Part shown: positions 8,100 through 18,755 of the stretch, in pieces
How the letters are laid out: each line of letters begins with the position of its first letter
How positions within the stretch are numbered: position 1 is the stretch's first letter
NCBI GenBank assembly: GCA_023213395.1
Contig: CM041465.1
Location: 65,975,741 to 66,039,740, forward strand
Direction of reading: 5' to 3'
DNA from: Cycas panzhihuaensis
Taxonomy: Eukaryota > Cycadophyta
Length of the DNA stretch: 64,000 bases
Made by a program: the position numbers and the translations under genes
Notes under the pieces: model-generated
Told to the model about the DNA's origin: nothing
The model's database searches: none
Seen by the model: only the letters and a program-made list of their open reading frames with translations

Positions 8100-10801
8100 T
8101 GTTTCCTGGCTACTGGGAATGAACTTGAGATAGGTTGACTTAGGTAAGCACAGGTATATACTTCTCACCTTCATCCTCACTATTGCTTGGTAGAAGTTGT
8201 TTAGAGTATTGTTTGATGCATACTTGCTTGCCATTTGTGTGATTGCATTGCCTTCTCTGCTTGATCACGTTGCCTGTGCCTTCCACATATTATTCAGCCT
8301 ATGATGACCCACCATGGGGCACTCCTCAGCAAGTCATGCACCCCATATGGCACTTAGCTGCCCGCAACACCTGCACAACTCCTCAAACATTGTCGTTGGT
8401 CACGATCCACTCGCATCAACTCTCTTGTCACCACTTTGAGTCCTCTCCCAGGTGTGTTAGGACCCCCCCCCCCCACCCCCCCCGAGACTTGTCTCTCTCT
8501 GTCGGCCACTTGCCAGCCACCTGGGCATGAGCTCCCAACCTGCCCAGCCTCTACACACCCCTCTGTTTGGCTTTGGGCCTTGGTTCTACCTTAATTTTGA
8601 CTTTCAGTTCCACACCACTACAAACTTAGCGGTACCACGACATAGAGCAACTGTTTAAACTTATTTTTTTAAACTGCCTTGGCAATTCCCACTCTTTTTG
8701 TGGAACTGCCACATGGCATCCTTGAGTACTCACCCCCACCGTAACCCTAAACATTCGTTTAGGGTTGGGGTGAGTATAAAACCCAAAAACAAAGCCATTT
8801 GCTCCTCTTCTTCATTCATTTTTTGCTCTCTACTTTAGCTCTCACTCTACAACCTCCATAGGATCTGCTCCTCTGCTTTAGCCCCTCTTCCACAGGACAC
8901 CTACTACGTCTCAGGCCCTGCTCCAGTGGCTCCAAGCTTCTTGTTGTAGGTGTATTTCATGGGAGGAGGGTACTCACAACATCCCAACAAGCAAACTCCA
9001 AGATCTCAAAGTAGCATCCACGTTTGCCTCCCCTTCAGCCCAGGTCTGAAAAGCCTATTTGGCACAGGTTTCTCCCTCTAATTTTTAGTAGAATAAGGCT
9101 CCTTCCTTCTACCTTATAAGTACTCCTTCAAGGTCCTTTAAGTTTCTTGTTTTTTTCCTTTCTTTTATGAGTAGTTTTAAGTCAATCTTTGCTCATATCC
9201 TTTCATTTCAGAGGAGCTTGCATGTTGCTCCCTATTTTGCAGTATTTCTCCTCTCTTCTCCCACAAGCCCACTCTAGGGTGGCTATGCAAGAGGGTTGCA
9301 TAAGGTTGGGTGAAGGGAGAAAGGTGGGATCAGTCCTCTTATTGGCCTTCTCTCCAAGGGTCTTACCATTCCCTTCCTTCCTCTTCCACTCCATGCCTCT
9401 CTCTAGAGTTGGGCTAGGGATAGTGAGAGCCTATTTCCAGTTCTAAAAATAGTGTTGACAGCTCTTACCATGCTGGTTTCAGACCTACACTCTCAGGTTT
9501 TGGGCATCACATAAGCCCCCAAACCCATCTCAGTTTGATTTGTGATCCTTGGCTTGCCCCAACCTGACGATTTGTTGCTCATAACACTTTGTCTCTTAGG
9601 TCTATTCGTGCTCCATTTTGTTGATTTATTACCTCTTTTGTTTGCTATCTTGGACAACCATCACATCTTGATTTTTCCCCTATTGAGTCTATGTGGAGGT
9701 ACTTATGGGTAGGTTAGCCATTCCGAGGCTAACTTCTTCATCTTAATCACTGCTTGGTGTTGCTTTGTTATAAGTTTTGCTTAGAGGTTTTGGAGTAGAG
9801 TGCAATATTTTCAACTTGATTTATTAACTACTTCTTGTATTTATATACATATTAGGCATATTTGGCAGCCCCCTCTTCTGGGAGGGAGAAACCTTTACTT
9901 TGTGATTGGTAGGTTTGCGGCAACGAAAGTACGAAGGAGGTGGACTTCTTCACAGGTTAGTCTGTAGCTAGTAGTGGTTTCGGTTCCTTCTTTATTATTT
10001 TTATTCTGTTACTTTGCTTTCACATATTAGGGAGGGTAAGGTAGCCCCTTGTTCGTTCATGGCAACCATCATCGACTAGCCCCACACCCGTGCGGCACGT
10101 TTGAGTGCACGAGTGCATAAAGAGTGGAAGGGTGCAATGTCCCAACAATGCTTCTCTTCCAGGTATTCCTTTTCTCTTCTTTGTCCTTTTTCTATCGTGT
10201 TTCTTTTATGTAAACTTGGCATGTTAAAGACACATAAGAAACAAAAAGGAAATGAACAAATTTTTTGCATTTATAAACTCTTTTCCATAGTGGCTCACAT
10301 CGTGTTTAGATAGGTCTTAGGCGTGAGCTGCACATCTTTTATATCCCATCTAGCCCACACGTAGAACCATCTATCTCAGACTTGTATTTGGTTCTTTTAG
10401 CACACTTGTTTCACCTATCACACAACAACCTAATCCTAACTGACATCTCTATTCCATTTGGATTAGGCCATCGTATCTCATACACATCCACTTGCACATT
10501 GCCTTCTCCCCCCTGTGAGAAGACACAACTTCCTAGAGTCTCCCTTCCTCTTCTCGGCCATCCAAGGGGTAGGTGGGTCTCCTCTTTTAGGATGCCCCAA
10601 GGCCTCGCCTTGTGTCCTTTTCTGAAGATTACCCTAAGGCAATTAGGCACCATTTGTGGGTCCTGAATCCGTGCTCCGGTGCACGAATGCCCTGCTTGGT
10701 GTTCTTTCTTGCTGTTAAGATCCCATCTATAGCTCGACCATACCTTAGCTAGTTACATCCTTCTAAGCATAGGAGACTATCCCATAGATGTGATTCTACC
10801 A
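8100..10801 (+). repeat. Element A 3' LTR (about 2.7 kb)
   Basis: The LTR starts TGTTTCCTGGCTACTGGG right after the polypurine tract and ends ...TTCTACCA at 10801. Its 2702 bp agrees with 2752 bp for the B LTR and 2731 bp for the G LTR. It holds the U3 palindrome near 8621, a C12-A-C8 tract (8463-8483), a telomere-motif hairpin and TATA box (8743-8780), and a conserved donor-like GGGAGGGTAAGG block at 10030. The right boundary was placed where sequence like the LTR end is followed by a second, different LTR tail. Confidence 0.75.
8743..8780 (+). promoter_or_regulatory. LTR core promoter: telomere-motif hairpin plus TATA box (element A)
   Basis: A perfect inverted repeat, AACCCTAAA (8743-8751) and TTTAGGGTT (8758-8766), sits 8 bases before TATAAA (8775-8780). 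The arms are the plant telo-box. Related arrangements lie at 23240-23270 in B and 59906-59943 in G. By position this is the likely RNA polymerase II promoter at the U3/R border. Confidence 0.55.
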
Positions 10802-11016
10802 TCTAGGCTACACCTTGTATGCACTCTCTCTTCTGGATTGAGGGCTTCTTTAAGGTAGTTGTGTGCTATTCGTAGGTCCCGAACTCATGCTCTAGCGCAC
10901 GGGGTGCCCTGCGTGGTGCTCTCTTTGCTTGTAGGTTCTCACCTACACCATCAACATCAACCATTGACTACTATCATTCCTATACAACATAGGACTATCC
11001 CGTAGATGCGCATCCA
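10802..11016 (+). repeat. Element B 5' LTR, last 215 bp only
   Basis: This fragment aligns end to end with 25127-25342, the tail of B's 3' LTR, and ends GCGCATCCA just before the PBS. Directly to its left is the end of element A's LTR. The missing 2.5 kb is expected on the far side of element A. Confidence 0.75.
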
Positions 11017-11017
11017 C

Positions 11018-11035
11018 TGGTGACCATCACGGGGA
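11018..11035 (+). promoter_or_regulatory. Element B primer binding site
   Basis: TGGTGACCATCACGGGGA begins 2 nt after the LTR's terminal CA (one spacer base). Elements C and G have related sequences at the same place. It partly resembles the tRNA-Asp primer site used by Athila-type elements; the primer tRNA is not settled. Confidence 0.7.
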
Positions 11036-11179
11036 CACGCGATGAGGAGCTAGTTCCTATCCTTTCTTGTTGGTACTACTACCTTTTAGTGGTCTTCACC
11101 ACTTACCTCTTTCATTGGGTAGCCCCCAATGCATACTTTGTATTTCTCTTTCCTCTTCTAATGCTTTGGAAAGTCCTGT

Positions 11180-13640
11180 ATGCGATGTTTCTCACGTCGC
11201 TTATGTGGTTTGCCCCCATTGTTAGAAGACCCTGCATATCATCTTCTTTCATTGTCGGATCTTGATTCGACAATGGAAGGATACCCTTCATACTGGGCTT
11301 ATCATACCTTTACTTCAGGAGCTCATGAGTTCCCCACATCTATTCCAGGATCCACCTAAGAGGGTGATGATCCTATTTACTATCCATGTGATCAACATCA
11401 CCCACTTGATGCCTATCCCTCTACTCATGTAGTAGAGGGCCCATCTCCTCTCGAGATTCATCACCCAATTAGTGATTCTTATGAGGAGCGCTCTGAGGGT
11501 TCTACTTCGTTCAAACTCCCGTCTACCTCCTATGATCATGTAGATACCCCTCCTACTGACGTGGTTGAAGACCTTAGCGAGTGATTTTACACTACTCATC
11601 TTCAATCACGTCCTAGATGGTTTGAAGAGGTCTTACATAGTGGGGCATCCTCCTCAATCCATGCCTGTCTTACCGTCTTCATTTGCATCTACACCTCCCA
11701 TAACAAGTAACCTCTTTGTGCCTACATATTCATCCTGCTTGATCTCTACATCTATCTTAGGGATGTCTATTGCACCTTCTATTCCTCATCATGGTCCCAG
11801 CTCTTCGAGGCCCACTCATGGTATGTCTTTCTCCTAGCTTGGGGTTAGCATACCTTTTCCTAGTCAAGCTAACATGCCACTCCCTAACATGGTGCATGTA
11901 TTTCCTAGTAGGCCTAGAGGTCCCACTAACACCCCTATCGCTAGTCGTGTGGGATCTGCTCCCACATATACTTAAATTAAACCTAGTGGTCCTTCTCTTT
12001 ATGTACCCCCAAGATATACATCTCAGCCTTGGGGGCACGGTAAAGGGAACCATATTCTGGCTTATAGGGTGGACCCGTTACATCCATATGGGGTTGTGCC
12101 ACCCACAAGTGTCCCATATGGACAAAACCCGGTTCCACACCCTTCCTTTCCTCCATCCTGCATAGCTCCGTACGCTACGCCCTTGCAAGGAAACCCAACT
12201 TCCTTTCAAAGCACTTACCCTTAAGTCCCTTTTTAGCAAGGGACATTTCCTCAAGGAGGGATGGGCCTACCACCCCCATCCATTCCTTGTCCATTACCCT
12301 CCACATCATTTTTCGATCCTATGGTCCAGGCGAGGGCACGTCCCTTTATGGATTATAGATCAACACCATTATCTATTGAGGCGTTAAGAACCAATTTATC
12401 GCCTCAAACCCCCGAAGTTCCTAAGTTCGATGGAGCTTCATCACAGGATCTAGTAGAGCACATTCGTAGTTTCTTTCTAGTGTGCATAGAGTACTGGGCT
12501 TATGATCACATACTAATGAAATTATTTCCATGTTCCTTATAAGGTGATGAACTTAAATGGTTTTATCGCCTGCCTGCCCATTCCATTTTCTCATTCTAGT
12601 AACTTATGGACGAGTTCATCAACTATTTTGATGTGGCTCATCCATTCAAAAGTGGAATGAAATCCCTTATTTTACTTAAATAAGGTCACAATGAGATGAA
12701 TCGTGACTTTGTGTGGTGATTTCATGACCTCCTCCATTCCACTAAGGCTACTTTGCCTGAGGAATTAAAGAGGGACCTCTTTGTTAGTGCACTTCACCCA
12801 GAAGTCCATGTGGAAGTCCTTAAGATGGGGGCAACTACATATGATTCCGCCATCGCAATGTGCTTAGTACTTGAGGCTATTGAGTTCTATGCTGGACACA
12901 AAAAGCCTCTTAAGCCCTCACAACGTCGTGAGGCACCACCCTAAACCAAAGAAACCAAACCACAATAATCTACTAGGTCTTCTTCTCATCTGACTGAGGA
13001 GACCCTAGACCTACTCACTTCTGCTATACGTTCATTCAAACGTACGATGAAGGAACTTAAACTGCAAGCTCCTTCATCACCCACTTCTAATAAACAAATC
13101 CAATAAGCTACTCAAGCCGCTCCCCCTAAGGGTGGTAACACCCAGTCCTCTCAAGGAAGGAATCTAGATTCCTCGCTTGAGAGGAAGTGGTATTCTATTC
13201 ATGGGGAGTGTTTCTATGATAACTCACGTTGCAGGTCTCAACATCCTAGGGATGCCCCACAATGTGACTCATCTCCTAAATGGGCCTCAAGGCCCAACCT
13301 AGACTAACCAGTCCATAAGGATCTGTTCCCCAAGCATGGGGAGCGCGATCGTAATGCTTAACCGTAAAACAACCAGAACCAGGGAAGATCTCTGAATTCC
13401 TATCCTTCACATGATAAAGAGAAGGGTGCTCAGGATTCATCTTCTTCCTCATATTCCCTTGACCGTCGTACTCACTCACCATTGTGGTCCCAGAATAAGG
13501 GAAAGAAGGTGATCCAAATGCTTGAGGCCACCCCCTTATATGCCTTAACTCGGTCGAAAGCTGCTAAAGAGGCAACTGATGCCTCTTCATTTGCTCCACA
13601 CTCTAACCCTCTTCTAGAAACCTCCCTTCCATAAGTTCCA
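11180..13640 (+). pseudogene. Element B gag, broken
   Basis: Gag would form the virus-like particle. I place the start at the ATG at 11180, not the one at 11273, because the same 31 codons in the same frame precede MEGYPS in element G (62194), including CFS-RL-GLPPLLED. The N-terminal third is Pro/Ser/His-rich; the core near 12340-12900 has FMDYRSTPLSIEALRTNL, then a capsid-like part ending in LPEELKRDLFVSALHPEV and LKMGATTYDSAIAMCL, typical of the retrotransposon gag family. A possible zinc-finger block YSIHGECFYDNSRC lies near 13190. Stops and frameshifts occur throughout (for example TAA near 12540). Confidence 0.7.
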
Positions 13641-13689
13641 TTACTTCCCAATACTATTCCTATTCATCTAGGTCACTACGATTTCAGGA

Positions 13690-14520
13690 GAGCCCTTCCT
13701 CAACTCACAGTGAAAGGGAAGGCCTTTTCTGTCATCGATGAGCTTTGTACTGTGGCTACTAGGATGTCCATCATGGACATCTTGAGAAGTTATCCCGAAC
13801 AATGGACACTCCTTTGGGAAGCTTTAAGGTTAGGTGATGCACCCATTCACACTTTGGGTATTACCCAAAGCCATGAGCCTGTCATTTCTTTTGACCCTAA
13901 AGATCTTCCCCCTGCTTGTGAAAGAGAATGCCAATGGAACTTCCCTTTCACCATCACTATTGACACACCAGACTATAGCTTGCGAAGGACCACTGTCGAC
14001 AACGGTTCTTCCATTAATGCCATACCCTTGCGCATTATGTAAGAGCTTAGCATTTCCACCTTGGAACCTATTCCATGGTAATGTTAAGGCTACGATAGTA
14101 GTGAAAAGACTCCATTGGGATCTATTTCGATCTCGCTCACTCTCAAGGGCAAGACTGTCCCTGCCAACATCATAGTCCTTGACATAGATGTTGACTACAA
14201 TCTTCTCTTGGGTCGACCATGGCTCGATCAGATGGGGGCCGTGTGTTCAAACCGCTGGGGGCAACTTAAGTTTGTCCACGATGGACGAATGAGGGTTATT
14301 TCCTATGAATTCCCACCTGTTAAACAAACTTGTCCTACCAACAAAGCAAGCCATGGCTATATGAAGGGGGACAAAGGCCCTTCTACTCATGCCTTAGCTT
14401 GCTCCATCGGCATACCTAATCTATCCCATCTCGAAGAAGATCCTGCATCTTCTTCCTCTAGCCTTACGCTTTGCTCCTATTGGTGTCAGGAGCTATGGGT
14501 ACCTTGTCTTATTTAGTAAC
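13690..14520 (+). pseudogene. Element B aspartic protease
   Basis: This is a retropepsin-like domain that would cleave the Gag-Pol polyprotein. The active site reads TVDNGSSINAIPL (about 13990-14030), with Asn in place of the Thr of the usual D-T/S-G. A stop follows at 14041. The C-terminal part resumes with GSISISLTLKGKTVPANI and DVDYNLLLGRPWLDQMGA (about 14115-14240). Similar Asn/Gly at the active site is seen in element C, so the DNGSS form may be native to this family. Decay by stops makes it inactive. Confidence 0.7.
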
Positions 14521-15180
14521 GATGAGTCCCATGACGAGGATGAGGACTTTCCTCACCCCATCTCCTTCCTCCGCACTAGTAGGACGCACCCTTCCTATTC
14601 TAGGTCCCAACCTAGAATTACTCTTATTGGAGAGACTAGTGATCCCCTTGTGTCACATGTCATTACATGCATTGACCCACAAGTCCTTGATTCTTCCTCT
14701 CCATCACCCCCCATAGGTGATGGCCTTGAGGAACTTCCATTTACTCCTTATGAGAAGCCCCTTCCTAACTCTCCCTTAGAGTCTTTTAGGGATGTTGGGT
14801 AGGCCATTGACCACCATGGTCCCGTCGGTCCCACTTCCTCTGGCACCTTATCTATTCGAAGTAAGGTCATCCATGGAGTGGATTACTTCGAAGATGATGA
14901 GGCTTTACTTGAGCACTTAATGGGCTCTGTGCCCAACTTTCCTTTTGGTCACCATAGGCTTGGCCACTAGAAGGTCTTGGCAATTGGGTCCATACTTGCT
15001 GACCCAATTCCATACCCTATTCTGTCTTTTCCTATTGACCTTGCCCCTTTCTATTTCGAGGAGAGGAATACCATGTACATGGGGGCAACCCAAGACATAG
15101 TCCTAGCCCTGGGTAAGGTCATTAAAGTATGGGCAGAATGCTCTCCTGATGAGGTAAGGGAATACTCCCTTTTGTTCTAG
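14521..15180 (+). pseudogene. Element B protease-RT linker
   Basis: This is a degraded equivalent of the open linker in element A, with an acidic DDESHDEDED-like part at the left and the RT N-terminal block CSPDEVREYSLLF at about 15130-15178. The frame is kept from 14977 to 15178, where a TAG replaces a Gln codon found in A. It has no enzymatic motif. Confidence 0.55.
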
Positions 15181-16020
15181 GAGTTCCAGGATGTCTTTGC
15201 ATGGGATTACTCTAACATAAAGTGAATTGACCCCTCCATTGTCACCCACAATCTCACTACCATTCCTGGCACCTGCCCTGTCTGCCAGAAACAACATCCT
15301 CTCCATCCTAAACTCTCAGTCGCTGTCAAAATGGAGGTTGATAAACTTTTGGATGCTGGACTTATTACTTCTATTGATTACCCTAAATGGGTGTCCAACA
15401 TCATTCCCGTTGCTAAAAAGAATGGGACCATCCAAATATGCATTGATTTCTGTGATATCAACGATGCATGTCCTAAAGACAACTTTCCACTTCCTTTCAT
15501 CGATCAGATCATTGATTGAACCGCCAGGTTTGAAGTCATATCCTTGATGTATGGCTTTTCTAGCTACAATCAGATTCAGATCTTTCCTGAAGACCACCAC
15601 AAGATGACCTTCACCACCCCGTGGGGTACTTTTGCTTATAAGGCAATGCCCTTCAGCCTAAAAAATGCAGGTGTTACTTACCAAAAGGCGATGCATTTTA
15701 TCTTCCACGACCTCATCGATGACACACTAGAGGTCTTTATGGATGATATGATGGGTCTCTTGCATGTCAGAGCCCATCACCCTTCAGACTTGTGGGCCAT
15801 CTTCACGCAGTGCCACAAGTACCACATAAGTTTAAACCCACTCAAATGTGTGTTTGATGTCACTTCTAGCAAACTCCTTGGGTTCCTTCTGTCAAAACAA
15901 GGAATTCAGATTGACCCTGACAAAGTCAAGGCAATCGTTGACATGCCACCTCCTAGAACTCAGTGACAAATCAAGTCATTTCTAGGTAGACTCGGTTTCC
16001 TTAGGTGTTTCCTGGCAGAC
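15181..16020 (+). pseudogene. Element B reverse transcriptase
   Basis: The RT is better preserved than in A. The segment MEVDKLLDAGLITSIDYPK (15331 on) is followed by IDFCDINDACPKDNFPLPF, a stop at 15517, then PEDHHKMTFTTPWGTFAYK and the active-site VFMDDMM at 15733-15753 with both Asp residues present. LLSKQGIQIDPDKVKAI marks the thumb and a TGA follows at 15964. Order and motifs are those of gypsy RT. It lies in one frame from 15544, so only a few changes separate it from an open frame, yet it is not functional as it stands. Confidence 0.8.
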
Positions 16021-16602
16021 TTCACCATGAGTGCCAAATCCTTGACTAACCTATTGAAGAAGGGAGCCCCATTTATTTGGTCTGATAAGACATAACAAGC
16101 CTTTGAAGGACTTAAGGAAGCCCTTACTTCTGCTCTAATGTTGGTGCCCCCTTGATTCTATAGGCCCTTCATTCTCTACACCTCAGGGACTGATGAGTCT
16201 TTGGGCACTATGCTGGCTCAAAAAGATGATTCAGGAGTTAAGAGAGCCATTTACTTTATCAGCCACACCCTCATGGCTACTGAACTCAACTATTCCCCAG
16301 CCAAGAAGGAATGCCTCTCCTTGGTTCATGCTACTAAGAAGTTTAGGCACTACTTGCTCTATAACACTACCAACGTGATCGTCCAATCCAATCCCTTGCG
16401 ATATCTACTTACTTGTTCTGACCTGACAAGTAGGGCTAGTCGTTGGGCTGTCGTTCTTCAGGAATTTGATCTCCATATTGTTAATAGGAAATCAAAGAAA
16501 AGGATGGTAGTGGCTGAGCAACTCGTAGATGCCCCTATCCCTAACTCGCTCGATGTCCCTGTTGATGATTCCCTTCCTGATGAGTCTATTTTGACCATTT
16601 AG
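16021..16602 (+). pseudogene. Element B RT-linked RNase H
   Basis: The domain starts after the RT connection, with KSLTNLLKKGAPFIWSDK, then GTDESLGTMLAQKDDSG (first Asp, near 16195), RAIYFISHTLMATELNYSP and KKECLSLVHATKKFRHYLL. A TAA within the SDK...QAF block (16094) and a TGA near 16153 break it. The tail VAEQLVDAPIPNS-VPVDDSLPDES passes directly to integrase with no second RNase H between them, as in element A. Confidence 0.75.
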
Positions 16603-17880
16603 GGTACTCTTTCCCATCCACTCGTTAATAATGAGTGGTATGGTAACATCTTGCAATACCTCACATAGCAGTAGTACCACCCTGAAGCCAGTAATAAGGT
16701 TAGATCTCGCATCTAGACCTCTGCTAGGAAATACCTCCTCATGGATGAAGTATTATACAAGAGATATTTTGATGGGATCCTCCTCTATTGCATCACCACT
16801 GACGAAGAAGACCAAATACTCCATGAATGCCACCATGGTATTTACGGAGGCCACTTTGGGGGCCAATCCATGGCCTAAAGGATCCTCTGTAGGGGCTACT
16901 ATTAGATGTCCCTCTTCAAGGATGCTTATGCCTACGCTTTGAGATGTCAACGATGCCAAGAACATGCCAACATCTCCCACATGCCTTCCAAGGCTCTTCA
17001 TCCAATCATATCTCCATGGCCTTTCACTCAATGGGGCCTAGACCTCATCGGGGCTATATCACCACCCTCTTCGTTGCAGCACAAGTTCATCTTGACTGCC
17101 ACGGAGTACTTTACTAAATGGGCAGAAGCCATCCCTTATATTACTACCCCTGGCAAGACAATATCTATTTTTGCCTACTAGCACATCATTTGCTACTTTA
17201 GGATCCCTGATGTCTTGATCACAGACAATGAAACCCCCTTTTGTAACAAGGAGATGAATGAAGTTTGTGAGAAATTCAAAATCTCTCATAAAACTTCCTC
17301 TCCTTATTGCCCTTAGGTGAATGGTCAAGTTGAGTCATTCAATAAGACACTTATTAACATCTTAAAGAAAATTATTGGTCAATCTTAAAGAGATTAGTAC
17401 CTTCAGCTCCCTTCTACCTTGTGGGCTTACCGTATCTCTATCTGTGCTGCTATGGGAATGACTTTGTTCTCCCTAGTTTATGGGACTGAGGCAGTGCTCC
17501 CGTTGGAAGTGGAGATTCCCTCTTTACGAGTTTCCCTTCAAGGTATCATTGATGAGGAGTCTATCTGTCAAGCTCGCCTCTTGGACCTTGAGGCCTTGGA
17601 TGAGAGATGTTTTGCTACTTACCAGGATAACCTTGCATCTAAGGCCCGCTCGCAAAGGACCTACGATAAACACCTTCGCTCTCATCCTTTGTATCCTAGG
17701 GACCATGTCCTCAAGTTGGAGTATCTCTATGACCGCTTGACTAAATTTGGACCATAATGGGTTAGTCCCTTATCGTTCTTGAGAGCCTCGATAACAATGC
17801 CTATAAGATCACCACCCTAGAGGGCCTTGAGTTTGAGAAAGCTATTAATAGGAAACTCCTCAAAAAATTCTACATATGAG
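16603..17880 (+). pseudogene. Element B integrase
   Basis: The zinc-binding part shows LHECHHGIYGGHFGG (about 16820-16865) and ALRCQRCQEHA (about 16935-16970) with the C-x-x-C pair intact. The catalytic triad residues are visible as WGLDLIGAI, ITDNETPFCNKEM and GQVESFNKTL, with stops between (TAG at 17179, and where element A has CAA near 17316). The C-terminal domain, AVLPLEVEIPSLRVSLQGI to LYDRLTKFGP, is open from 17419 to 17755 and then stops. Domain order and spacing equal those of element A. Confidence 0.8.
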
Positions 17881-18755
17881 TTTATTTTCATCTTTTCTAT
17901 GCTCTGAAATGAGCCTAAACTACCATCTTAAGCTTGTTCCCATTCCTCCTAGCCATGGGTGGAATGATGGCTTAGGGTGACCTTCTTTTCCCTTTTTGGT
18001 TCCTCCCATGGAACCCTTGTTCCCATCTCCTTGGGACCTTGTCCTCTTATTTGGGAATCCCCCAATTAGGATGACATTTTAGAGTATCATCACTCCCGTC
18101 CTTTTGGTATTTCCTTTACATATCCCATTGTGCTCCCATATGGACATGCATATTTCCTTGTTTCCTAGCCTCACATATACCTATCGCCTCTACTCACGGT
18201 GATCGTGTGTGCTCCTGTTAGGAACATGGTCCCACATGGAAGGAAATGCACATAACTTAAACAAATGTCATAATAAAAAACTCATAATAATAATCAGCTC
18301 AAAGTGCAACCATACATATCCTCGTGCATCCGTACACTCACATACACATATATAAACATGTAAACAGAAATATACATATCATCCATCACATATTATGATA
18401 CATATCGTCATATACCAAATTGGGTATCAATCACCCCATCTATATACATCAAAATAATCATGTGTCATATCATACAAATGGTATGGTACATTATCCATGC
18501 TAATCCAGCATCCTTATAGGGAGGGAACAATCATGTGACTATATATGGTGACTCCCTGGAGGTCCGTGCTTTCCCCTGTCTAAAATAAAAACTTATATAC
18601 ACTACTCTACTGCTGCCCCACCCCTAGGGCATCATCTCCTGATCGATGTCTCTTGGGGACCACATCCCTCCGAGACTAATCCTCAGTCTCCACGAGCCTC
18701 TTACCTCGCTCTCCTCATCCCGTGGCCTCCTCGGGGTCATCACCATCGTGTGGGT
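17881..18755 (+). other. Element B non-coding spacer after integrase
   Basis: No gene is seen. It is homologous to element A 3688-4433 with an extra AT-rich part near 18260-18480 containing repeats of acatat/catata type. Confidence 0.55.

Larger units (their letters stand above)
1..10801 (+). mobile_element. Element A: Tat-like Ty3/gypsy retrotransposon, 5' part outside the window
   Basis: This is the 3' portion of a long Ty3/gypsy element. In order it shows the protease tail, RT, RNase H, integrase, a non-coding spacer, an antisense PMD gene, a second RNase H ORF, a polypurine tract and a 3' LTR. The same order and spacing recur in element B, so it is a family architecture and not a chance join. 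The pol reading frame is broken by many stops. The LTR is immediately followed by a 215-bp fragment matching the last 216 bp of element B's 3' LTR, so A most likely inserted into the 5' LTR of B. That last point is inference; the 5' end and left TSD of A lie outside the window. Confidence 0.85.

Noticed and set aside
8100-11016. One 2.9-kb LTR shared by A and B, as in an LTR-internal-LTR-internal-LTR tandem array
   Set aside because: The block contains two LTR tails. LTR A and LTR B are poorly similar over the first 2.5 kb, while only the last 215 bp matches B well, so two different LTRs are involved.
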